Shown: one piece after another, positions 1 through 5,150 of the stretch | Position numbering within the stretch: position 1 is the stretch's first letter | How the letters are laid out: each line of letters begins with the position of its first letter | Assembly: GCA_009781125.1 (NCBI GenBank) | Contig: WQYS01000075.1 | Location: 1 to 9,295, forward strand | DNA length: 9,295 nucleotides | Direction: 5' to 3' | Origin: Acidobacteriaceae bacterium | Lineage (GTDB): Bacteria > Acidobacteriota > Terriglobia > Terriglobales > Acidobacteriaceae | Position numbers and translations under genes: made by a program | The notes under the pieces: generated by a model | What the model saw: the letters and a program-made list of their open reading frames with translations, nothing else | Told to the model about the DNA's origin: nothing | Database searches by the model: none

Positions 1-654
1 ACAACAACAGGCAACGAAACACAGCAATCACAAACAAGCAATGGGACACAGCAATCGCAGGCTTATCAGGAAGGTCAGCAAATGGGGTATGCCGCCTATG
101 CTCTTGGTTATCTGGGCGCAAAAGGAATATCAGGCGCGATAAAGTCACACCGTCGGCACTGTGCGCAGACGTATGGTGCTATGCCTACCGCTGGGGGTGA
201 GAGTTGTGGAACAGATATCGGAGTGACTTTCAATCCTATTCGCGCTGAAGGAGGCGATTGGAGCAAAAATAGCATGACGGCTGGATTCGGCGTTATCGGT
301 CGTCACAGATGGGGGTTTGCCGGACTGTTTTCGTATACCCGTGACTTGTCCATGCCGCTGGGATATAACAACCTACGCCAAAACCAGAACCTCATTACGG
401 CAACAGTAGGACCACGCTACGCCTATAGACAGCGGAGTTACACAATCTTTGGCGATGTACTGCTAGGATACGCGCATGACTCCGATTACCACCCGAACAA
501 ATTCGCTATCCAAGCTGGAGGAGGAGTGAACTACAACCTCTCACGGCGGATTGCAGTTCGCCTTCCTCAAGTGTATTGGCTGAGAACATGGGACCCCGGT
601 GATGTCCATCAGTACATACAGGCGGGAGCAGGTATCGTCTTCCGTCTGCAATAA
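1..654 (+). CDS. Outer-membrane beta-barrel protein (5' end outside window)
   Basis: The frame is open from the first base, so the start lies upstream; the first in-frame ATG (82) is probably not the true start. The visible 217 residues begin with a Gln/Asn/Thr/Ser-rich linker holding a 9-residue repeat (NETQQSQTS then NGTQQSQAY), followed by a small helical stretch. From about residue 75 come alternating hydrophobic/aromatic strands typical of an OmpA-like eight-stranded barrel (GFAGLFSYTR, ITATVGPRYAYR, YTIFGDVLLGYAH, FAIQAGGGVNYNLSRRIAVR, IQAGAGIVFRLQ). The block GGGVNYNLSRRIAVRLPQV plus a terminal AGIVFR is, from memory, a recurrent feature of acidobacterial surface barrel proteins. Its role is unknown; it is probably structural in the outer membrane. 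No signal peptide is visible because the N-terminus is missing. A hairpin follows the TAA stop. Confidence 0.75.
   Translation, partial: TTTGNETQQSQTSNGTQQSQAYQEGQQMGYAAYALGYLGAKGISGAIKSHRRHCAQTYGAMPTAGGESCGTDIGVTFNPIRAEGGDWSKNSMTAGFGVIGRHRWGFAGLFSYTRDLSMPLGYNNLRQNQNLITATVGPRYAYRQRSYTIFGDVLLGYAHDSDYHPNKFAIQAGGGVNYNLSRRIAVRLPQVYWLRTWDPGDVHQYIQAGAGIVFRLQ
19..56 (+). repeat. Two copies of a 27-base (9-codon) coding repeat
   Basis: ACACAGCAATC occurs at 19-29 and again at 46-56, a spacing of exactly 27 bases. This gives the peptide repeat T-Q-Q-S-Q in a Gln/Asn/Thr-rich linker. The array may continue upstream of the window. Confidence 0.6.
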
Positions 655-685
655 GAGTTTGTCGTATTTGCCGCTTGTAACCGTA

Positions 686-713
686 AAGGGTAGAGTCCGA
701 AAACTCTACCCTT
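686..713 (+). terminator. Hairpin after the barrel gene, candidate terminator
   Basis: A perfect 11-base-pair stem (AAGGGTAGAGT, 686-696, with ACTCTACCCTT, 703-713) surrounds a 6-base loop CCGAAA, 31 bases after the barrel stop. The stem is strong, but only a poor T-rich tail follows (CATTGTGTCTTG), so it is either a weak intrinsic terminator or an mRNA 3'-end stabiliser. Being symmetric, it could also serve the minus-strand ORFs reading leftward. Confidence 0.55.
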
Positions 714-733
714 CATTGTGTCTTGTAAACTTG

Positions 734-919
734 CTATGCCTGTTGTTGGCGTGGCCCCTTGCACGTTCTCTCTGTATCGTTGCCTATACAGGCGAATACT
801 CTCTCTGCCCTCTGTTTTTGGATCAAAACTTTTTCGATCAAGTCCAACGACTCATCGAAATTCAAAGACGCTAAGAACTCATCCACCGTAACCCCTGCTG
901 CTGTCGTTTGTGTAGCCAA
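734..919 (-). CDS. Small hypothetical protein, doubtful
   Basis: A minus-strand ORF of 61 codons from a TTG at 919. The TTG has a purine-rich GAGAGGG tract about 9 bases upstream that could serve as a ribosome binding site. The product reads as protein-like: a short N-terminal Thr/Ala segment, then a charged amphipathic helix (LNFDESLDLIEKVLIQKQRAERV) and a basic tail. I recognise no family. The frame stays open upstream only to a TAG at 965-967, with no ATG. It lies on the same strand as the serine recombinase and the 86-codon ORF and could be the last gene of that transcript. It could equally be a chance ORF; no homology is claimed. Confidence 0.25.
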   Translation of the reverse strand: MATQTTAAGVTVDEFLASLNFDESLDLIEKVLIQKQRAERVFACIGNDTERTCKGPRQQQA

Positions 920-986
920 TGCCTTATCCCTCTCTGCCGTTACTGATTGCCGCCAGTTCCAGAGCTACCGGAAATTAAAACCGGAG

Positions 987-1247
987 TCAACAGCGTATCG
1001 GCTTGAATCCTGCATACCGTTCCCGTAAGCCATTAACCATTAATGAGATACGAGATAAAAATTTTTCTTGACGTTGTGCAATCTCTGAACTCTGAGGCAA
1101 CCTAAAAATTTCTATCATGTAGAAAAAGTTCTCCATAGTGTAGAAACCCCTGTAAACGTTGATCGTTATCGCTCTGTATACATCATGTTCTTTTTCTATA
1201 CTGTAGAAAAAGTCACTCCATGCGTATTGGCTGTAATCACGCTTCAT
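987..1247 (-). CDS. Small hypothetical protein downstream of the serine recombinase
   Basis: Read from the ATG at 1247 this gives 86 residues; a TTG at 1280 would add 11 and put the start 3 bases after the recombinase stop, consistent with an operon. The product is rich in Phe, Tyr, Arg and Glu, with an internal repeat FFYSIEKE (about residues 13-20) and FFYMIEIF (about 41-48), followed by a basic Arg-rich C-terminal half (RQEKFLSRISLMVNGLRERY). No family is recognised and no membrane segment is evident. The repeated FFY(S/M)IE peptide is encoded by the palindromes at 1190-1212 and 1109-1125, so the ORF may partly be a by-product of DNA sites, or the palindromes may follow from repeated protein. 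Neither start has a strong ribosome binding site. Confidence 0.4.
   Translation of the reverse strand: MKRDYSQYAWSDFFYSIEKEHDVYRAITINVYRGFYTMENFFYMIEIFRLPQSSEIAQRQEKFLSRISLMVNGLRERYAGFKPIRC
1109..1125. repeat. Inverted repeat, 6-base arms, 5-base spacer
   Basis: TTTCTA at 1109-1114 and TAGAAA at 1120-1125 flank TCATG. The architecture (arms and spacer length) matches the better palindrome at 1190-1212, whose centre is 84 bases away. It lies inside the small ORF downstream of the serine recombinase and is a possible recombinase or repressor subsite. Confidence 0.5.
1190..1212. repeat. Perfect 9-base inverted repeat, candidate recombinase site
   Basis: CTTTTTCTA (1190-1198) and TAGAAAAAG (1204-1212) are perfect inverse complements around a 5-base spacer TACTG. 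Its central 15 bases are exactly the reverse complement of the 15 bases at 2246-2260 on the far side of the serine recombinase gene. The spacer is asymmetric, which gives the site a direction. Whether it is a recombination site, an operator or a coding coincidence is not decided by the sequence. Confidence 0.55.
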
Positions 1248-1283
1248 AAAGATTTCACGTATTCCGTGGCACGAGGGCAAGAT

Positions 1284-1880
1284 TCATGCTGCCTGTGACC
1301 TGAGAATCTTTAAAACAGTATTTGTGCTTATGCCCAGCTTGCCAGCGATACCACGTATGCTCTGGCCCTGCGTCCGTAGCTGGTGCAGTCGCTTGACTGT
1401 CTTGGAATCGTCCTCCACTTTGGGCCGACCGCCGACTCTGCCTTCCTTCCGTGCCCTTTCTAGTCCGGCAGTGACTCTCTCAGACAGACGAACGCGCTCC
1501 TGTTTGGCTATTGCAGAGAGAATGCCAATGATGGCCTCTTTGAATATGCCAGTGCTGTCCAGATATTGCTCTGTGAACGACCGATAGTTTACGCCGTAGC
1601 TGGTGAGCCGTTGCAAATGATTCAGCGTCTCCACGACCCCCTCACGGCTCAATCTGTCCAGACTCCAGAACAAGAGGATATCGAACTCTCTCCGGGATGC
1701 CGCTTCAAACATCTTTAGGAATTGCTCACGGTCTGACCTTTTGCCGGAAGCCCTATCCCGGTATTCCATTGTTACCGTCCAGCTTTGGCTCTTGGCGAAC
1801 TCCCGAAGCTGGAGCAATTGGTTCTCTACATCTTGCCCTTTATCCTTTGTGGACACTCTAGCGTATAGCGCAACTCGCAT
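1284..1880 (-). CDS. Small serine recombinase (resolvase/invertase family)
   Basis: A 198-residue protein of the Hin/Pin/Tn3-resolvase size class, which breaks and rejoins DNA through a phosphoserine bond at paired sites. The N-terminal catalytic domain begins RVALYARVST, with the nucleophile Ser10 and Arg8. FWSLDRLSRE holds Arg76 and Arg79, matching the two active-site arginines of gamma-delta resolvase. The long E helix (about 113-145) runs IIGILSAIAKQERVRLSERV, then comes the GRVGGRPK linker, then a C-terminal helix-turn-helix (about 172-194, QSIRGIAGKLGISTNTVLKI). The ATG at 1880 is chosen because GGAG lies 9 bases upstream and the family starts here; a reading from 1919 adds 13 unlikely residues. 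It diverges from the integrase. All catalytic residues are present and there is no frameshift. Resolvase and invertase cannot be told apart from sequence alone. Confidence 0.9.
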   Translation of the reverse strand: MRVALYARVSTKDKGQDVENQLLQLREFAKSQSWTVTMEYRDRASGKRSDREQFLKMFEAASRREFDILLFWSLDRLSREGVVETLNHLQRLTSYGVNYRSFTEQYLDSTGIFKEAIIGILSAIAKQERVRLSERVTAGLERARKEGRVGGRPKVEDDSKTVKRLHQLRTQGQSIRGIAGKLGISTNTVLKILRSQAA

Positions 1881-2132
1881 GATGAAATTCTCCAATGCAG
1901 AGAACGTATCATAAAACATTTGTTTATTGCAACACTAATTTTAGGGGTCTGAACTCTACGCCAATCAAGAGTCTTAAGGTAAGGGTTTTTTGAGACAGCG
2001 ACTAAATTGCCATCTTTACGTGATCGGCAATAGACCGGGAATGTAAGACGCAACGGGTTAGTTCGGAAAGGTTGTCAGGTATGGAACAACACGGCATCAT
2101 TCCGACAGGTACATGTGAGACTCATTTTTCGT

Positions 2133-2186
2133 ATGGACAGGGCAGGCAGGGGAGCTTCCGGTACTTGCCTGTGCTGGTGCGTCCAT
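2133..2186. repeat. Nested inverted repeat, GC-rich stem-loop
   Basis: The outer arms ATGGAC (2133-2138) and GTCCAT (2181-2186) pair perfectly. The inner arms CAGGCA (2143-2148) and TGCCTG (2166-2171) also pair perfectly, separated from the outer stem by unequal internal loops of 4 and 9 bases. The apical part (GGAGCTTCC) is self-complementary in turn. The block is more GC-rich than its flanks. It could be an RNA structure, an integrase arm region or a single-strand DNA fold; the function is unknown. Confidence 0.45.
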
Positions 2187-2244
2187 GACTTCTCTGTGAG
2201 TCTCTAAGTGTTTGCAATAGTTAGAGTTAGTTGAATCTAGCGAA

Positions 2245-2261
2245 ATTCTACAGTATAGAAT
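2245..2261. repeat. Inverted repeat sharing 15 bases with the site at 1190-1212
   Basis: ATTCTA (2245-2250) and TAGAAT (2256-2261) flank CAGTA. The core TTCTACAGTATAGAA (2246-2260) equals the reverse complement of 1194-1208. The site ends 21 bases before the -35 box of the integrase promoter, so it could be an operator for that promoter as well as a recombination site. Confidence 0.55.
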
Positions 2262-2282
2262 CCCGTATCTTGCAGAAAACAC

Positions 2283-2311
2283 TTGACAAATCCCTAAAAG
2301 TTTGGTATACT
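2283..2311 (+). promoter_or_regulatory. Near-consensus sigma-70 promoter for the integrase
   Basis: TTGACA (2283-2288), a 17-base spacer, then TATACT (2306-2311). The -35 box is a perfect match and the -10 has five of six consensus bases. It reads toward the integrase and would give a leader of roughly 125 bases. Confidence 0.75.
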
Positions 2312-2319
2312 AGAGTATA
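2306..2319. promoter_or_regulatory. Palindrome over the -10 box, candidate operator
   Basis: TATACT and AGTATA are perfect inverted 6-base arms around AG, starting exactly at the -10 hexamer of the integrase promoter and running into the expected transcription start. A repressor bound here would block transcription. No repressor gene for it is visible in the window. Confidence 0.45.
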
Positions 2320-2352
2320 AAGCTCGGAATAGACATATTTTTTTATTACCGA

Positions 2353-2408
2353 CACTCTACCGCACGGGGATACGGACCAATTGGGGTCTGATCTAAGCGG
2401 CAAGAGTG
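2353..2408 (+). promoter_or_regulatory. Structured 5' leader of the integrase mRNA
   Basis: Within the predicted leader, CACTCT (2353-2358) pairs with AGAGTG (2403-2408), CCGC (2360-2363) with GCGG (2397-2400), and GACC (2375-2378) with GGTC (2385-2388). All are nested, forming one long interrupted stem-loop that ends 35 bases before the TTG start. It matches no riboswitch family I can name. Confidence 0.35.
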
Positions 2409-2420
2409 GCAGAAGCTGTA

Positions 2421-2447
2421 ATGCCCAGCATAATGGTAAATGATTGA
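2421..2447 (+). CDS. Possible 8-codon leader peptide overlapping the integrase start
   Basis: ATG at 2421 opens MPSIMVND and ends in TGA at 2445-2447, which overlaps the integrase TTG (2444-2446) as TTGA. That overlap is the classic arrangement for coupled translation restart. Only a weak purine tract (AGAAG) precedes the ATG. It may be chance, but it would explain how a TTG without its own ribosome binding site gets used. Confidence 0.25.
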   Translation: MPSIMVND

Positions 2448-3961
2448 ATTTAGAAGATATATCTACACAAACTTATCCTGTAATACCCCCGGAACCGTTC
2501 GGTAGACAACGACGAAGCCGGTTTCCCAATGCTGGCAAGGTGGTCAGCATAGCACGGGGTAAGACACAGCCTGATACACTCCCGGTAGCGATTGATTCTT
2601 GGCACAGAACGGAGAAACCACCTGTGCAAAGAAAACGATACCAGAATGGAAGCGTGTATCTAAACAACTCAAAAACGATGTGGAAAGGCGAATACCAAGA
2701 TTACGTGCTGGATTCTCAGGGCGTAATGGTTCGCAAGGCTGTTCGCCTAACGCTGTGTCCATCTCGCAAACCAGACGGCTCGAAAGTCACCAAGACTGAT
2801 GCCCGTCTAAAACTACAACCGCATATCGACCGCGTAAACAATCAAACCCTGTTCTCAATTCATGAGCGCAAGACGGCAACGTTTAGAGAGTTCTCAGATA
2901 TTTGGGAACATGATTATGTCAGCCTCTGGAAACCCGCTACGCAATCAGCCGTAATGAGCAATCTTCGCTTGCTACGGTTACATTGGTACGAGAGAGATAT
3001 GCGCTCGATTGGTGCCGGGGACGTGCAACGTCTGATAGCGCAAATGAAGAAGGACGGCAAGAAACCGCATACGATTCGGAACGTATGGGGAATCATAAAC
3101 CAGATATGGAAAGCCGCCCTCGATCAGAGGTACGTTGACGCGGTGCTCCCTAAACCCCAACTGCCAAGGAACGTAAAGCCCAAACCCAAATACTTCATGC
3201 TTGATGAGGTAGGGCTTATCCTTGCAAACCCATTAGTTTCACAGTGGTACTCCAAGACGAAGAAAGAATTTGTAGGCTCGGAAACGCAAGAAAGCTATTA
3301 CACGGTAGAGACACAACGCGCTATGTATTGGCTTCTGGCAGAAACGGGCATTCGTGCTGGTGAATTGGCCGGGTTACGTTGTGAGGATGTTCAGTCTGAC
3401 AGAATCACAGTCAATCAGTCGGTCTGGCAACAGGAAGCACAAACCCCGAAGTCAGATGCCGCTGTGCGTACCATTGCAATCTCGCCTCAGTTGTCAGAGT
3501 TGCTTTGTGTGCAGGTGGATCGACAGATGGCATTCGGTCGCACGTTCCTATTCACAAACGGGAACGGGAGTCCCTTGGATATGAACGTGGAACGCAGACG
3601 TAGATTCAAGAAGGTGCTTATCAATCTTGGTATTGAGGATAAGGGCGCATATCACGCCTTTCGCCATTTCAATGCGTCGATGATGGATCACCTGAACGTA
3701 CCGCTGAAACTGAGAGAAGAACGTATCGGACACGCTATGACAGGTTCGATCACAATGAACGTATACACCCATCGTTTTGATGAGCAATCGAACATGGATG
3801 CGGCAAAACGGTTAGGCAACGAGTTGGAAAAAGCGATGAAAAAAGCAATGGCAGAAACGAAATCCGAGTTCGTCCCTGCCTTATCCACTCTCTTAACCAC
3901 TCATTCGGGGTCAGATTGCACCGATTTGAGTGCAGATTATACCTACCTCGAAGCAGCCTAA
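2444..3961 (+). CDS. Tyrosine recombinase / phage-type integrase
   Basis: Site-specific integrase that moves its element into and out of a tRNA gene through a 3'-phosphotyrosine intermediate. From the TTG at 2444 (directly after an in-frame stop) it has 505 residues. Residues 1-60 look unlike the family; the usual opening (RKRYQNGSVYL) is at 63-73, and a GTG at 2624 with GGAG 9 bases upstream would give a 445-residue protein that starts there. An N-terminal beta-sheet DNA-binding region (63-140) is followed by the core-binding helical domain (about 145-235). The catalytic domain (about 250-455) has Arg304 in TGIRAGE, Lys336, His404 and Arg407 in HAFRH, His430 in IGH and the nucleophile Tyr441 in NVYTH. 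All six catalytic positions are intact. The stop lies 16 bases from a tRNA 3' fragment, as expected for an integrase beside its attachment site. Confidence 0.93.
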   Translation: MNLEDISTQTYPVIPPEPFGRQRRSRFPNAGKVVSIARGKTQPDTLPVAIDSWHRTEKPPVQRKRYQNGSVYLNNSKTMWKGEYQDYVLDSQGVMVRKAVRLTLCPSRKPDGSKVTKTDARLKLQPHIDRVNNQTLFSIHERKTATFREFSDIWEHDYVSLWKPATQSAVMSNLRLLRLHWYERDMRSIGAGDVQRLIAQMKKDGKKPHTIRNVWGIINQIWKAALDQRYVDAVLPKPQLPRNVKPKPKYFMLDEVGLILANPLVSQWYSKTKKEFVGSETQESYYTVETQRAMYWLLAETGIRAGELAGLRCEDVQSDRITVNQSVWQQEAQTPKSDAAVRTIAISPQLSELLCVQVDRQMAFGRTFLFTNGNGSPLDMNVERRRRFKKVLINLGIEDKGAYHAFRHFNASMMDHLNVPLKLREERIGHAMTGSITMNVYTHRFDEQSNMDAAKRLGNELEKAMKKAMAETKSEFVPALSTLLTTHSGSDCTDLSADYTYLEAA

Positions 3962-3977
3962 GTGCTTTAGTTTGTTT

Positions 3978-4022
3978 TGGTTGCGGGGGGAGGATTTGAA
4001 CCTCCGACCTTTGGGTTATGAG
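3978..4022 (-). tRNA. 3' half of tRNA-Met(CAU), attachment-site remnant
   Basis: Read on the minus strand: anticodon loop CTCATAA, CCC of the anticodon stem, variable region AAAGGTC, T-arm GGAGG-TTCAAAT-CCTCC, acceptor strand CCCCGCA, discriminator A and encoded CCA. The ending CCCCGCAACCA resembles bacterial initiator tRNA, whose acceptor ends in A72; an elongator Met tRNA is not excluded. The 5' half is missing: the bases before CTCATAA cannot pair with the anticodon stem, and no D-arm is present. It is therefore a non-functional att core, probably about 45 bases long. The integrase stop is 16 bases from the CCA end. Confidence 0.82.
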
Positions 4023-4223
4023 GCGGAGAAAGCCGTTGATTCTAAAGGAAATAAAGGACTTGCCTCGGAAGAATACGGCATTTCGCGGAGGAATCCGCAA
4101 CCCAGGCGCAACCAGATTTACCACTATTCGGGACTCCCGCTGTTGAATCCAATTTCATCCCCGATCGCAATTTCAACAAACGTTGAAATTCAATGTCCTA
4201 GGAACATTAACCTTATTGCATCT
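4023..4223. other. Junction DNA between att remnant and abiE genes
   Basis: No gene is seen. A plus-strand ORF crossing it from 3930 is the well-known false product of an antisense tRNA (RGEDLNLRPLGYE). Two small hairpins are visible: GCGGA-GGAA-TCCGC (4085-4098) and AATTTCAAC-AAAC-GTTGAAATT (4169-4190, perfect 9-base arms). The second lies 34 bases after the AbiEii stop but lacks a T-run on either strand, so it is a poor terminator. Confidence 0.5.
4169..4190. repeat. Perfect 9-base inverted repeat
   Basis: Arms AATTTCAAC (4169-4177) and GTTGAAATT (4182-4190) with a 4-base loop, downstream of the AbiEii gene. It is AT-rich with no following T-tract. It could be an mRNA 3' stem or a protein site near the element end. 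Confidence 0.4.
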
Positions 4224-5150
4224 CTAATCTTTCGACATCCACGGTCCTCCTGCACGCCATACCGATGATTGCCTATTACCATCAGGTACCTGGCGAAGCA
4301 GTGGTTCAACGAATTTTCGGATTTCGGATATGACTTGCTCCAGTGAAACTGGTTTTACGTAAAGCTGGTTCTTTGTAACGAACGCATTCCACTGACGGTT
4401 CTTCGTATTGTCACGCCAAAATTCAGGCGTGAAAACCAACGGCGGGAATTCTACTGGAAGAGGCGTTTTCCTCCTCTCGAATGTTCGCTCAATCGCGTTC
4501 AGTAGCAGACCGCTCTCGAAGTCGAATGTTGCGGCGATTACTCCAATGTCATAAAAGTCCTTCATCCTGCTGTTGGCAATGGCAAGTTTTACCATTGCCT
4601 CGAATTTTTCGGCGACGACGGTTTCCTTCGGGTAGGTCAGCAGGACAGGTTCAGGTAAACCAAGCAGCGTCGGAAAAGCAGTTTCCTTTGGCGCTGGAGT
4701 AATGGCATCTCCGAAACCTAGATCGATCTGTACAGGAATTCTCGCGTTCGACAGTGTTCCGATAAATGTGACGCGCACTCCCTCATAATCAGCATCCTCC
4801 TTGATTCGAATGGCCTGCACTGAAGATGGATCAAAGATCAGACCGTCATCTTCAACCGGTTGGGTACACAATTCTCTGAAGATTGCTTCAAATCGTGTCA
4901 GAGCGTTTTCACCATATGCAAGGAAATCCGCATCCCGCGTTGGGCGATGTCTTTCATTGATCCAGAGATCGAACAGCAATGCCCCCTTCAGGATGAAGGT
5001 TTCGCGATGCTCAGATTGGCTAATTCGGTATAGTAAACGCTCCAAGGCATACCGGGTCAGAAAGAGGCCAAAATCGTCTTTTTGCTGTTTTGCCAGGTTT
5101 AGCAATCGTTGGCGAACCGACGCCGCGATATTGGTTACAAGCTTATTCAC
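4224..5150 (-). CDS. abiEii: AbiEii-type nucleotidyltransferase toxin
   Basis: A 308-residue member of the AbiEii/AbiGii toxin family, the toxin half of the type IV AbiE abortive-infection system. Family members carry a DNA-polymerase-beta-like nucleotidyltransferase fold and transfer nucleotides to RNA (tRNA in the studied MenT relatives). Visible motifs: KGALLFDLW (55-63) followed by RPTRDADF (69-76), giving the G...DxD metal site Asp73/Asp75; PVQIDLGFGD with Asp143; ETVVAEKFEAMV with Lys182; and RMKDFYDI (195-202) with Asp198 and Asp201. The start is GTG at 5150, which overlaps the AbiEi stop (GTGA) and has GGAG 8 bases upstream. The longer open frame to 5402 is an out-of-frame reading of AbiEi. 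All motifs are intact, so the toxin looks active. Confidence 0.9.
   Translation of the reverse strand: MNKLVTNIAASVRQRLLNLAKQQKDDFGLFLTRYALERLLYRISQSEHRETFILKGALLFDLWINERHRPTRDADFLAYGENALTRFEAIFRELCTQPVEDDGLIFDPSSVQAIRIKEDADYEGVRVTFIGTLSNARIPVQIDLGFGDAITPAPKETAFPTLLGLPEPVLLTYPKETVVAEKFEAMVKLAIANSRMKDFYDIGVIAATFDFESGLLLNAIERTFERRKTPLPVEFPPLVFTPEFWRDNTKNRQWNAFVTKNQLYVKPVSLEQVISEIRKFVEPLLRQVPDGNRQSSVWRAGGPWMSKD

Larger units (their letters stand above)
1926..2282. other. Gene-free region between the two recombinases
   Basis: No convincing gene lies between the serine recombinase start and the integrase promoter. The two minus-strand ORFs here (about 75 and 61 codons) match nothing I know and lack good starts. 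What can be seen are inverted repeats: a nested stem at 2133-2186 and the palindrome at 2245-2261. A control or attachment region for the element's recombinases is plausible. Confidence 0.5.

Noticed and set aside
734..1247. The two small minus-strand ORFs as one frameshifted gene
   Set aside because: The first frame stops at 987-989 and the second opens only below 965-967, so the open frames never overlap and a single frameshift cannot join them.
1084..1957. TCTGAACTCT direct repeat at 1084-1093 and 1948-1957
   Set aside because: A 10-base match is expected many times by chance in a 9-kb window, and its flanks do not match.
1826..2053. 75-codon minus-strand ORF upstream of the serine recombinase
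   Set aside because: It overlaps the recombinase start and promoter area, shows no family likeness, and has no good ribosome binding site.
2097..2282. 61-codon minus-strand ORF, and the same segment as a tRNA or attC site
   Set aside because: The ORF starts with a non-ATG codon and spans the palindromes; there is no cloverleaf, and no GTTRRRY/RYYYAAC pair as an attC would need.
3930..4268. Plus-strand ORF of 112 codons over the att site
   Set aside because: The GEDLNLRPLGYE peptide is the usual false translation of the strand opposite a tRNA; it also overlaps the integrase 3' end.
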